DNA of 64,000 bases. Source: Duganella sp. SG902 (GTDB lineage Bacteria; Pseudomonadota; Gammaproteobacteria; Burkholderiales; Burkholderiaceae_D). Within the stretch, counting starts at the first letter, position 1, and each line of letters begins with the position of its first letter. Below, in pieces: positions 43,682 to 54,100 of the stretch. The notes under the pieces are model-generated. The model did not search any database and had not been told where the DNA came from. It saw nothing but the letters and a program-made list of their open reading frames with translations. The DNA is taken from assembly GCF_013376005.1 (NCBI RefSeq), contig NZ_JABMJK010000006.1:352117-416116 (forward strand). Reading direction: 5' to 3'. Position numbers and translations under genes: made by a program.

Positions 43682-46600
43682 TCAGCGCGGATGCCGCTCG
43701 GTCAGTAATTGCCCGACGTCGTCGGCCACGCTGGCGCAGGCGTCCAGCACCGGCTCCAGCGGCGTCCAGGCGTCCGGGTCCTGCTTGAGCGCGTGCTCGG
43801 CCAGTTGGCTCAGCGTGGCCAGGCGGTCGGCGCCCACCGTGCCGGCCAGGCCCTTCAGGGTATGCAGCGCGGGCAAGGCGGCGGCCGTGTCGCGCGCCTC
43901 GCGCGCCTGATGCAATTGCTCCGCCAATTTGCCGGCCTCCACCGCGAAGCTGCGCAGCGCGATCAGGTACACCGATTCCAGCCCGCCCATGCGCTTCAGC
44001 GCGGCGGCGCTGTTCAGGCCGGCGTCCGGCAGCGGCATGGCGCCGCCCTCCCCGGCCGGCGGTGGCGGCGCTGCTGCTGCGGCGGCGCGCCGCGCCCCTG
44101 GCCGCGCATGCTGCAGGATCACGGCGATCAATTGCTCCAGATCGAAAGGCTTGCCGATGTGGTCGGCCATGCCGGCCTCCAGCGCGGCGATGCGGTCGGC
44201 CGCCAGCGCGTTGGCCGTCATCGCCACGATCGGTGGCGAGGCCTTGCCGAGCTTGCCCTGGATGGCGCGCGTGGCCTGGTAGCCATCCATGCCCGGCATC
44301 TGGATATCCATCAGGATCAAGTCCGGCAGCTCGCCGCCGCGCGCCAGCGCGGCCAGCGCCGCCTGCCCCGAACTGGCCACCTCCACCCGCGCGCCCTCGT
44401 TGCCCAGCAACTCGCTGGCCACCTGCTGGTTGGCCGGGTTGTCCTCCACCAGCAGCAGGCGCAGGCCGGCCAGCCGTTGCTGCGCCGGCGCCGCCACCAG
44501 GCCAGGCGGCTGGCGCCGTTCCAGCCTGGCGTCGGCCACCGCGTCAAACAGCATGGACGCCGTCACCGGCTTGACCACGAAGCCATCCAGCACCGGCCCC
44601 ATTTCCTTGTGGCGCTGGGCCAGCAGCTCGCGGTCGTGCGCGGTCACCATCACGATCAGCGGCGTCTTGCCCTGCGGCGCCAGCTGGCGGATGCGGCAGC
44701 TGGTTTCCCAGCCATCGAGCGCCGGCATGCGCCAGTCGATGAACACCACGTCGTACGACTTCTGGCGCGCGAGCTGCGCGGCGATCGCGTCCAGCGCCTC
44801 GTAGCCGTCGGCCGCCACGTCCACCCGCCAGCCGAACGAGGCCGCCATCTCGCGCAGCACCGTGCGCGCCACCGGGTTGTCGTCCACCACCAGGCAGGAC
44901 AGGCCGCGCATCATGGCCTCCCGCACCGGCGGCTCGGCCGCCGAGCTGGCCTCCGGCTGTTCCCCGGAACGGCCGAACTCGACGGTGAAATCAAACACGC
45001 TGCCGTGCCCCGGCTCGCTCACCACGCGCAGCGCGCCGCCCATCAGGCGCACCAGCCGCTGGCTGATCGCCAGCCCCAGCCCGGTGCCGCCGTAACGGCG
45101 CGCGGTCGAGGCCTCGGCCTGCGAGAAGCCGTCGAAGATGCGCGCGCACTGCTCGGGCGCGATGCCGATGCCGGTGTCGCGGATGGCGAACGCGATCGAC
45201 AGGCTGTGCTCGCTCTGCGCCACCAGCTGGGCCGACACCACCACCTCGCCGCGCTCGGTGAACTTGATGGCGTTGCCGGCCAGGTTGAGCAGGATCTGCT
45301 GCAGCCGCAGCGCGTCGCCCACCACCACGGCCGGCAGCTCGGGCGCGATGCGGAACAGCACCTCGATGTCCTTGGCGCCGACGTTGGCCGACAGGATCAC
45401 CGCCAGGTCGCGCCACAGCTTGTCGAGCCGGAACGGGTGCGGATCGAGCGCCAGCTTGCCGGCCTCCACCTTGGAGAAATCCAGCACGTCGTTGAGCAGG
45501 CCCAGCAGGGCGCTGGCGGCGGCGTGCGCCTTGTTGACGTAATCCTGCTGGCGGCCGCTCATCTCGGTCTGGCGCAGCAGCTGCAGCATGCCCAGCACCG
45601 CGTTCATCGGCGAGCGGATCTCGTGGCTCATATTGGCCACGAAGTCGGACTTGGCGCGGCCGGCCTTGTCGGCGGCGTCCTTGGCCTGCAGCAGCGCCTC
45701 GTGCGCGGTGCGCAGCTCGGTGCTGTCGGTGCTGCTGCCGACCCAGCTCAGGATGGCGCCGCCGGCATCCTTCTGCGGCAGCGCGTGGTTGTCGAAGATG
45801 CGCCACTCGCCGTCGTGCCGGCGCAGGCGGCAGTCGCAGCGGAACTGGTCGCCGCCCAGCAGCGCGCGCTGCCAGGCGGCGGTCACCACCGGCAGGTCGT
45901 CCGGATGGATCACGCGCGACCAGTCGCCCGATTCGAGCAGCCGGGCCGACGGCACGCCGGTGAAATCCTCCCAGTGGTGGCTGAGGAAATCCATGCGCAA
46001 CCTGGGCGTCGCGGTCCACACCATTTGCGGCAAGCCCTCGGTGAGCGAACGCCAGCGCGATTCCGAGGCGGTCAGCCGGGCCAGCGAATCCTGCAGCGCG
46101 CGGTCGCTCTCGCCCAGCGCCTGCAACGCCTGGAACTGCCGCTCCAGGCCGTAGCGCACGCCCAGCAGCAGCGCCGTCGCCAGTCCGAGCAGGATCGCCA
46201 CGAAGATCGAGGCGTTGCGCACCTCCTTGTACCACGGCGCCAGGAAATCGTCGCTGGCCAGGCCCACCACCACATAGACCGGATAGGCGCCGATCTTCTC
46301 CACGCTGAGCGTGCGCTCGCGCTGGTCGCGCGGGCTGATGACGACGTAGCTGGCGCGCTGCTGCTTGCCGTCGAGGATGGCCTGGGTGGCCGGGTTGATC
46401 TTGATGGTGCTGCCGATCGGCATGTCCGGCACCTCGGGATAACGGTGCAGCACGCGCCGCTTGTCGTCCAGCAGCACGATGGAGCCGTGCGGGCCGACGT
46501 TCAGCGCGGCGAACGCCTCGGTGATGCGGGCGCTGTTCATCACCGCGTAGGCGGTGCCGCCGAAGTCGCCGTTCGGCAGGGTCAGCGGGTAGACCAGCGG

Positions 46601-47092
46601 CAGCACCCATTCGCCGCTGATGCGCGAGCGCACCGGCACCCCGAAGATCAACTGGCGTTCGCTCCGCACGCGCGCGTAGAACTCGCGGATGGTCAGGTCT
46701 TGCGGGTTGGCCGGATCGACCTGCTCGCCGTAGACCACCATGCCGGCCGCGTTCGAGCCGCGCACGGCCTGGGCGTACGGCAGGCGCTCCTTGAGGCCGC
46801 GCAGGTAGGCGCTGAAGCGGGCGTCGTCGAAGCGGCGCTCCTGGTGCAGGGTGCGGAATTCCTGGTCGGCGCGGCGCATGGCCAGCTCCACCGCCTGGAA
46901 GTGCGTGTTGAGGAAGTTTTCCAGCGACACCGTCAAATTGTGCGAGGTGGCCTCGGCGCTGGCGTAATAGCGCAGCCGGCTCTGGTTCAGCACGTGCGCG
47001 ACGAACAGCAATACAATCAGCAACACCACCACCACGGCCGCCACCAGCATGCCAAACAGCTTGCGAAACTTGTGCAGCGCGGTGATTCTCAT
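43682..47092 (-). CDS. Cache-PAS hybrid histidine kinase with two receivers and Hpt
   Basis: 1136 residues. Order: membrane helix (about 15-35), large periplasmic dCache-type sensor (about 40-290: AMRRADQEFRTL, AVRGSNAAGMVVYG), second helix (SIFVAILLGLATALLLGV), PAS (about 345-465), HisKA (NMSHEIRSP), HATPase (GNAIKFTERG, DTGIGI, GTGLGLAIS). Then a first receiver (VFIDWRMPALDG), a second receiver (LILMDIQMPGMDG) and a C-terminal Hpt (ALHTLKGLAGTVG). All phospho-acceptor residues are present, so it can run an internal His-Asp-His relay. Cache domains usually bind small ligands such as amino acids or carboxylates. The final response regulator is not adjacent. Preceded by an intrinsic terminator of the small gene upstream, so transcribed on its own. 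Confidence 0.92.
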   Translation of the reverse strand: MRITALHKFRKLFGMLVAAVVVVLLIVLLFVAHVLNQSRLRYYASAEATSHNLTVSLENFLNTHFQAVELAMRRADQEFRTLHQERRFDDARFSAYLRGLKERLPYAQAVRGSNAAGMVVYGEQVDPANPQDLTIREFYARVRSERQLIFGVPVRSRISGEWVLPLVYPLTLPNGDFGGTAYAVMNSARITEAFAALNVGPHGSIVLLDDKRRVLHRYPEVPDMPIGSTIKINPATQAILDGKQQRASYVVISPRDQRERTLSVEKIGAYPVYVVVGLASDDFLAPWYKEVRNASIFVAILLGLATALLLGVRYGLERQFQALQALGESDRALQDSLARLTASESRWRSLTEGLPQMVWTATPRLRMDFLSHHWEDFTGVPSARLLESGDWSRVIHPDDLPVVTAAWQRALLGGDQFRCDCRLRRHDGEWRIFDNHALPQKDAGGAILSWVGSSTDSTELRTAHEALLQAKDAADKAGRAKSDFVANMSHEIRSPMNAVLGMLQLLRQTEMSGRQQDYVNKAHAAASALLGLLNDVLDFSKVEAGKLALDPHPFRLDKLWRDLAVILSANVGAKDIEVLFRIAPELPAVVVGDALRLQQILLNLAGNAIKFTERGEVVVSAQLVAQSEHSLSIAFAIRDTGIGIAPEQCARIFDGFSQAEASTARRYGGTGLGLAISQRLVRLMGGALRVVSEPGHGSVFDFTVEFGRSGEQPEASSAAEPPVREAMMRGLSCLVVDDNPVARTVLREMAASFGWRVDVAADGYEALDAIAAQLARQKSYDVVFIDWRMPALDGWETSCRIRQLAPQGKTPLIVMVTAHDRELLAQRHKEMGPVLDGFVVKPVTASMLFDAVADARLERRQPPGLVAAPAQQRLAGLRLLLVEDNPANQQVASELLGNEGARVEVASSGQAALAALARGGELPDLILMDIQMPGMDGYQATRAIQGKLGKASPPIVAMTANALAADRIAALEAGMADHIGKPFDLEQLIAVILQHARPGARRAAAAAAPPPPAGEGGAMPLPDAGLNSAAALKRMGGLESVYLIALRSFAVEAGKLAEQLHQAREARDTAAALPALHTLKGLAGTVGADRLATLSQLAEHALKQDPDAWTPLEPVLDACASVADDVGQLLTERHPR

Positions 47093-47136
47093 GGCGGATT
47101 GGGCTCTTGTTTTGCTGTGTTAGCTCTACATTACAG

Positions 47137-47164
47137 AAAAAAAACGCTCCATAGGAGCGTTTTT
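47137..47164 (-). terminator. Intrinsic terminator of the 126-residue protein gene
   Basis: On the minus strand ACGCTCC-TAT-GGAGCGT forms a 7-bp stem with a 3-base loop followed by a T run of seven or more (A run at 47137-47143), directly behind the stop at 47166. The preceding A run also makes it plausible in the other direction. Confidence 0.85.
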
Positions 47165-47165
47165 A

Positions 47166-47546
47166 TCAGTAGCCCTGGCTAATGATGTCTTCCAGCGACT
47201 CGCGGCCCTTGTCGCTGATGTCGAAGCCGCCTTCGGGGCGTTCGAGGATGTGGGATTTTTTACCGAGGAACAGCGCGACGTCGCCGTCGATCGGCGCGCC
47301 CGGCTGCTCGGCCAGCGCGCGCAAGGCCAGCACGCAGCGGCGCAGGAAGATCGCCTGCTCGCCCTTGTCGGTGAGCGTGATGCGGCCGTTGCGGGCTATG
47401 CTGATCAGCTTGAGCCCGGACAGGCGCTTGCTGTTGCGCCCGACACACGCGCTGACGCGGTCGCCCTTGATGCCGCGCTTGATTTCGTACAGGGCGTCGT
47501 ACTCGTCCTGCGTGAACTTTTCATTCTTCATTGCCATTTTTTCCAT
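47166..47546 (-). CDS. Protein of unknown function with winged-helix-like core
   Basis: 126 residues from ATG 47546; in-frame ATGs at 47537 and 47531 are also possible and none has a strong ribosome site. The segment RLSGLKLISIARNGRITLTDKGEQAIFLRRCVLALRAL in outline resembles a winged helix with a GRITLTDKG wing. The C terminus again has GFDISDKGRESLEDIISQGY, a second wing-like turn. No ligand or metal residues. I do not recognise a named family; a DNA-binding role is a guess from fold-like pattern. It has its own intrinsic terminator. Confidence 0.7.
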   Translation of the reverse strand: MEKMAMKNEKFTQDEYDALYEIKRGIKGDRVSACVGRNSKRLSGLKLISIARNGRITLTDKGEQAIFLRRCVLALRALAEQPGAPIDGDVALFLGKKSHILERPEGGFDISDKGRESLEDIISQGY

Positions 47547-47615
47547 AAGAGACTGCTGCGGCCCACATGGTACGCGTGGCCGGCGGCAATGGCAACAAAG
47601 AGCTGGCCGGAGCCC

Positions 47616-47756
47616 TTACTGGAACGCTCGGATGATCAGCCACGCCAGGCCGATGCTGGCGAAGGCCGCGACGCAAATCATGGCTTGCACACGCTTGGCG
47701 CTCAGGGCGACAGGACGGCGACCGAGGTAGATTTTGTTGTGTAAGGAATTGCCCAT
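47616..47756 (-). CDS. 46-residue single-span membrane microprotein
   Basis: Starts at ATG 47756 with AGAGCAATC upstream and stops at TAA (47616). Residues about 1-22 are polar and basic (NSLHNKIYLGRRPVALSAKR). Residues about 24-43 form one hydrophobic span (QAMICVAAFASIGLAWLII), and the end is short (RAFQ). A positive N terminus before a single helix suggests an N-in inner-membrane protein. Function unknown. Confidence 0.6.
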   Translation of the reverse strand: MGNSLHNKIYLGRRPVALSAKRVQAMICVAAFASIGLAWLIIRAFQ

Positions 47757-47946
47757 GATTGCTCTCCGTGAACAGAAAACCGACGACATGACTAAATTAT
47801 AGAAACTCTTTCATGACCGCTGTGTGACGCCCGGCACAAAAGGGAAAATATGTATCCGGCGAGCAACGAAAGGCGGCGTGGAACCAGCATACCGTCCGTT
47901 CCACACAACGGACGGTGCGCTGGCGCACGCAACCATGGATAAAACG

Positions 47947-48084
47947 TCAAGTTTTAATCGGCGGCTTGGGCGGGGTCGGCTCCTCGATTGGCGCCTGCTG
48001 CGGCAATGGCGTGTTGTCCGGCGGCGGATCTTTTTCCGGTTGCGGCGGCGGCACTTCGGGGTCGGGGGTGGTGTGCAGGTGCAT
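47947..48084 (-). CDS. 45-residue proline-rich microprotein
   Basis: Starts at ATG 48084 behind a strong AAGGAGATTCGT ribosome site and stops at TGA (47947). About 40 percent of residues are proline (PEVPPPQPEKDPPP and PTPPKPPIK), the rest mostly acidic or amidic, so it should be extended and unstructured. No signal peptide. It lies directly downstream of the giant RTX gene on the same strand, beyond a strong terminator, so it probably has its own promoter. Proline-rich stubs may bind SH3-like or EVH-like surfaces, but no partner is evident. Confidence 0.65.
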   Translation of the reverse strand: MHLHTTPDPEVPPPQPEKDPPPDNTPLPQQAPIEEPTPPKPPIKT

Positions 48085-48137
48085 ACGAATCTCCTTGGCT
48101 AGCCTTCAGTGTCGGCCAAGGATGACGGTATGCAAAG

Positions 48138-48180
48138 CAAGAAATGCCCTCCTGCGTGCGTCGGCGCACACAGGAGGGCA
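48138..48180 (-). terminator. Strong hairpin terminator of the giant RTX gene
   Basis: TGCCCTCCTG (48145-48154) pairs perfectly with CAGGAGGGCA (48171-48180), extended inside by GTGCG/CGCAC across a TCGG loop. It begins 14 bases after the RTX stop codon and is followed on the minus strand by the T-rich TTTCTTGCTTTG. Confidence 0.85.
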
Positions 48181-48194
48181 AGGGTCGCGGCGCC

Positions 48195-51100
48195 TCAGGC
48201 GACGAACTGGAAGTCGGTCAGCGCGGTGGCCGCGTTGCCGGTCAGGACGGCGATCTGCGTCAGCTCGGCGCCCGACACCACGGCGTCGGTGCCGCTGGAC
48301 CTGAACAGGTAGACATAGCTGTCGCTGCCGTTATCCACCACGAACAAGGCTTGCTGGCCCAACGTGTAGTTGCCGGTGGCCGAACCGATCAGGGCGGCGG
48401 CGCTGATGGCGTTGGTGCCGCCGGTGTTCGGCGTGAAGATCACCAGCTCGGCATCGGCCGAGAAGCCGCCCGACGCCGCGCGTACCACGCCATCCTCCAT
48501 CAGGTTGTCGCCATCGCCGATCGCCAGCACGGCCTGGCTGACGCTGATCTTGTCGGCACCGCTGACCAGGTCGGCGATGGTGTCGGTGCCGGTCGCGCCA
48601 CTGAGCACAAAGGTGTCGCTGTCGGTGCCGCCGGTCAGGGTGTCGTTGCCGGCGCCGCCGATCAGCGTGTCGCCGCCAGCGCCGCCCAGCAGCTTGTCCG
48701 CGCCCGCGCCGCCGCGCAACTCGTTGGCCAGCGCGTTGCCGGTGCCGGTGAAGGCCGCCACGCCGGTGTACGCCAGGTTCTCGACGTTGGCGCCCAGCGT
48801 GTAGGCGGCCAGCGCGGTCTGCACCCGGTCGGTGCCGGCGCCCGCGCCCTCGGTCACCACGTCGGTGGCCACGTCGACCACGTAGAGGTCGTCGCCGGCG
48901 CCGCCGATCATGGTGTCGTTGCCGGCGCCGCCCACCAGCGTATCGTTGCCGAGGCCGCCGGTCAGGGTGTTGGCCACGGCATTGCCGGTCAGCACGTTGT
49001 CAAGCTCGTTGCCGACGATGCCGATGGCCACCGTGCCGGTCACCGTGCCGTTCTCCACGTTGGCGGCCAGCGTGTAGCTGCCGGCCGCGGTGAACGCCAC
49101 GTTGACCGTGTCGGTGCCCTCGTCCGCCAGCTCGCTCACGACGTCGGCGGCCACGTCCACAACGTAGACGTCGTCGCCGAGGCCGCCGGCCAGGCTGTCG
49201 ACGCCGGCGCCGCCGTTCAGCGTGTCATTGCCGGTGGTGCCGGTCAGCGTGTCGTTGCCCGGGCTGGCGACGTTGTCCTGCACTGCGGCCAGCGATTTGT
49301 CACCATCGTTGAAGTGCACGGTCTCGACGTTGCGGAAGGTCACGGATTCGCCGGTGGCGATGTTGACCAGCCTGGTGTCGGTGGCCGACACGCGGGTACG
49401 GGTGTAGGCGAGGAAATTGCCCAGCACGTTCACGGTATCGCTGCCCGCGCCGCCGTCGATCACGTCGGCGCCGCCGGTGCCGGCCGACAGCGAGTCGTCG
49501 CCGTCGCCGCCCAGCAGGCTGTCGTTACCGGCGCCGCCGCTCAGCGTATCGTTGCCGATGCCGCCGTTGAGGGTGTCGTTGCCGGTCGCGCCCTGGATCT
49601 CGTTGGCCAGCGCGTTGCCGGTGCCGCTGAACGCCGCGCCGCCGGTGTAGGTCAGGTTCTCGACGTTGGCCGCCAAGGTCAGGCTGGCCGCCGTGGTTTC
49701 CACCCGGTCGGTGCCAGCGCCCCCGGCTTCGCTCACCACGTCGCCGGCCACGTCCACCACGTAGACGTCGTTGCCCTCGCCACCGTCCAGGGTGTCGACA
49801 CCGGCGCCGCCGATCAGCTTGTCGTTACCGGCGCCGCCGCTCAGCTTGTTGCCAACGGCGTTGCCGGTGAGGATGTTGTCCAACGCGTTGCCGGCCAGGT
49901 TAATCGCCACCGTGCCGGTCACGGTGGCGTTCTCCACGTTGTCGCCCAGCGTGTAGGTGCCGGCGGCGGTGAACGCCACGTTGACGGTGTCGCCGCCCTC
50001 GTCCGCCAGCTCGGTCACCACGTCACCCGCCACCTCGACCACATAGGTGTCGTCGCCCAGGCCGCCGGCCATGGTGTCGGCGCCGGCGCCGCCGTTCATC
50101 ACATCGTTGCCGTCGGTGCCGGTCAGGTTGTCGTTGCCGCCGCTGGCCAGGTTGTCGTTGACCGCCGCCAGCGACTTGTCGCCGTCGTTGAAGTGCACGG
50201 TTTCGACATTGCGGATGGTGATGGCTTCGCCGGTGACGTTGTTGACCAGCTTGGTGTCGGTGGCCGACACGCGGGTGCGGGTGTAGGCGAGGAAATTGCC
50301 CGCCACGTTCACGGTATCGCTGCCCGCGCCGCCGTCGATCACGTCGGCGCTGCCGGTGCCGGCCGACAGCGAGTCGTCGCCGTCCCCGCCCAGCAGGCTG
50401 TCGTTGCCGGCGCCGCCGCTCAGCGTATCGTTGCCGATGCCACCGTTGAGGGTGTCGTTGCCGGTCGCGCCCTGGATCTCGTTGGCCAGCGCGTTGCCTG
50501 TGCCGCTAAACGCCGCGCCGCCGGTGTAGGTCAGGTTCTCGACGTTGGCCGCCAGGGTCAGCGTGGCCGCGGTGGTTTCCACCCGGTCGGTGCCGGCGCC
50601 GGCGGCCTCGGTCACCACGTCGCCCGCCACGTCCACCACGTAGACGTCGTTGCCCTCGCCGCCGTCCATGGTGTCGGTTCCGGCGCCGCCGATCAGGCTG
50701 TCGTTGCCGGCACCGCCGCTGAGCTTGTTACCGACGGCGTTGCCGGTCAGGATATTGTTCTGCGCGTTGCCGCTGAGGTTGATGGCGGCAGTGCCGGTGA
50801 CGGTGGCGTTTTCCACGTTGGCGCCCAGCGTGTAGGTGCCGGCCGCGGCAAAGGCAACCTTGACCAGGTCGGTACCCTGGTCCGCCGCCTCGACGATGAC
50901 GTCGCCCGCCACATCCACCACGTAGATATCGTCGCCTTCCAGGCCCACCAGCGTGTCCGCGCCCGCCAGGCCGTCCAACGAGTCCGCGCCGCTACCGCCG
51001 GTCAGCGAGTCGTTGCCGACGCTGACCAGGTTGTCGTTGATCTGGGCCAGCGACTTGGTCGCCTCGTCAAACTGTACCCACTCGACGTTGCGGATAATGA

Positions 51101-54100
51101 ACGACTCGCCGGTGATGGAGTTGACCAGTTTGGTATCGGTGGCGCTCACGCGGGTGCGGACAAAGTCGCTGAAGCTGCCCGAGGCGATCAGCGTGTCCTC
51201 GCCGTTGCCGCCGTCGGCGAAGTCGTTGCTGCCGATACCGACAAACAGCTGGTCATTGCCATCGCCGCCGGACAAGCTGTCGTTGCCCGGGTTGAAGTTG
51301 GCGCCGCCCAGCGTATCGTTGCCGGCGCCGCCGGTCAGCGTGTCGTTGCCGATGCCGCCCATGATCAGGTTGTCCAGCGCGTTGCCATTGCCCGTGAAGT
51401 TGCCGCTGCCGGTGTACGTCAGCTGTTCCACGTTCGCGCCCAGGGTGTAGGTGGCCAGCGCGGTTTGCACCAGATCCGTACCGCCGCCAACGGCCTCGGT
51501 CACCACGTCCCCGGCCACGTCCACCACGAAGGTGTCGTTGCCGGCGCCGCCGATCAGCGTGTCGATGCCGGCGCCGCCCACCAGGCTGTCGTTGCCGTCG
51601 CCACCGTTGAGGGTGTTGGCCAGCGCGTTGCCGGTGAGCACGTTGTCCAGCGCATTACCGGTAACGTTGGCTGCCACGGCGCTGGTGACCTTGGCGTTTT
51701 CAACGTTGGCGGACAGGACATAGGTGCCGGCCGCCTTGAAGGCCACTTGCACCAGGTCCGTGCCCTGGTCGGCCAGCTCGGTGACCACGTCGGTCGCCAC
51801 GTCCACCACGTAAGTGTCGTCGCCCAGGCCGCCGGACATGGTGTCGCTGCCCAGGCCGCCATCGATGGAGTCGGCCCCGTCGCCGCCCTGCAGCACGTCG
51901 TTGGCGACGCTTGGCAGATTGAAGTTGACCTCGTCGATGCTGTGCTCATAGCCGCCGAACCGCACCACCTCGACGTTGCGGACGGTGACCGTCACGCCGC
52001 TGCTGGCGTTGACCAGCTTGGTCTCGGTGGCCGAGATGCGGGTGCGCACGAAGTCGTCGAAGTCGCCTTCCACCGACACGGTGTCATCGCCAAGGCCGCC
52101 ATCGACCACGTCATTGGTGCCGGTGCCGACGTTGAGCTCGTCGTCGCCATCGCCGCCCAGCAGGCTGTCGTTGCCGGCGCCGCCGAACAGGGCGTCGCCG
52201 CCGGCGCCGCCGCTCAGGGTGTCATTGCCGTCGCCGCCGTAGAGGTCGTTGTCGAGCGCGTTGCCGGTGCCGCTGAAGTTGCCCGTGCCCTGGAAGGTCA
52301 GCTGCTCGACGAAGGCCGACAGCACATAGCTGGACGACTTGGCGTACACGCGGTCGTAGCCGCCCGAGTCGAGCTCGGTGATCACGTCGGTGGCCGCGTC
52401 CACGTAGTAGCGGTCGCTGCCCTCGCCGCCCACCAGGGTGTCGGTGCCGGCGCCGCCATCCAGCGTGTCGTTGCCCTCGCCGCCCAGCAGGCTGTCGTTG
52501 CCGGCGCCGCCGTCCAGGCTGTCGTTGCCGGCGTTGCCGGTCAGGGTGTTGGCAGCGGCATTGCCGATCAGCAGGTTGTTGGCCGCGTTGCCGACCAGGC
52601 TGACGGCAATGGTGGCGCCAGCGGTGACCTTGCCGGTCTCCACCTCGGCGCCCAGGGTATAACTGCCGGCCGCCGTGAACGCGACCTCCACCGTGTCGGC
52701 GCCGCCGTCCGCGTCCTCGTTGATCACATCGCCGGCCACGTCCACCACGTAGGTGTCGTCGCCGTCCAGGCCGTTCATGGTGTCCTTGCCCAGGCCGCCG
52801 TTGAGGGAGTCGCTGCCGGCCGTGCCTTGCAGCACGTCGTCACCCACGCTCGGCAGGTTGAAGTTGACCTCGGCCAGGGTCCGCGAGTCGCCGTCGAACA
52901 CCACGGTCTCCACGTTGCGGATGGTGACGGTCTCGCCGGTGATGCCGTGCACCAGCCGGGTCTCGGTGGCCGAGATGCGGGTGCGGGTATAGTCGTCGAA
53001 GGCACCGCTGACCGACACCGTGTCCAGGCCCGCGCCGCCATCGACCACGTTGACGCCGAGACCGGCGTCGATCTGGTCATTGCCGTCGCCGCCCAGCAGG
53101 CTGTCGTTGCCGTCCAGGCCGAACAGCGTGTCGTCGCCGGCGAGGCCGCTCAGCGTGTCGTTGCCGGTACCGCCGGACACCGCGTTGCCAAGCGCATTGC
53201 CGCTGCCGTTAAAGCCGGCGCTCCCCTCGTACCCCAGGTTCTCAACATTGGCCGCCAGCACGTAGGTGGCCAGCCTGGAAATCACCAGATCGTCGCCGCC
53301 CTCGGCCAGTTCGGTCACCACGTCGGTGGCCGCGTCGACCACGTATTGGTCGTCGCCATTGCCGCCGATCATGCTGTCCGCGCCGGCGCCGCCATCGAGC
53401 GTATCGTTGCCGTCCATGCCGGTCAGCTTGTTGGCGGCGGCGTTGCCGAGCAGCGTGTTGTCCAGCTCATTGCCCACCACGTTGGCCGCGATGGTGCCGG
53501 CCGCGGTCACCGTGGCGTTTTCCACTTCCGCCCCCAGCGTATAGGTGCCAGCCGCCGCAAACGCGACCTCCACCGTGTCGTTGCCGCCATCCGCTTGCTC
53601 GACGATCAGGTCGCCGGCCACGTCCACCACATAGGTGTCGTCGCCTTCCTGGCCCACCATGGTGTCGGCGCCGCCCTTGCCGTCCAGCCGGTCGGCGCCA
53701 GGGCTGGCGGTCAGCAGGTCGCCGAAGTTGCTGACGGTGTTGGCGATGGTTTCTTCGTAGCTGCGCGGCGCGTCACGGAACTCGAACACCTCGATATTGC
53801 GCGCGGTGATGTTCTCGCCGGTCAGGGTGTTCACCAGCACCACATCGGTCGCGTTCGGGCGGGTGATGGTATAGCTGTTGTAGTCGCCCTGCAGCACCAG
53901 CACGTCTTCGTCGGCGCCGCCATCCACCACGTCGACACCGGTGCCCGCGTCCAGGCGGTCGAAGCCGGCGCCGCCGGCCAGGGTGTCGTTGCCGCTCAGG
54001 CCCTGCAGGTGGTTGTCGTCGGCGTTGCCGGTGATGCCGTCGTTGAAGGTCGAGCCACGCACGTCCTCGATGTTGAGCAGCTTGTCGGTGCCGCCGTAGC

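Noticed and set aside
43709..47182. A 1157-codon antisense frame behind the hybrid kinase
   Set aside because: Shadow of the kinase gene, which has all catalytic motifs.
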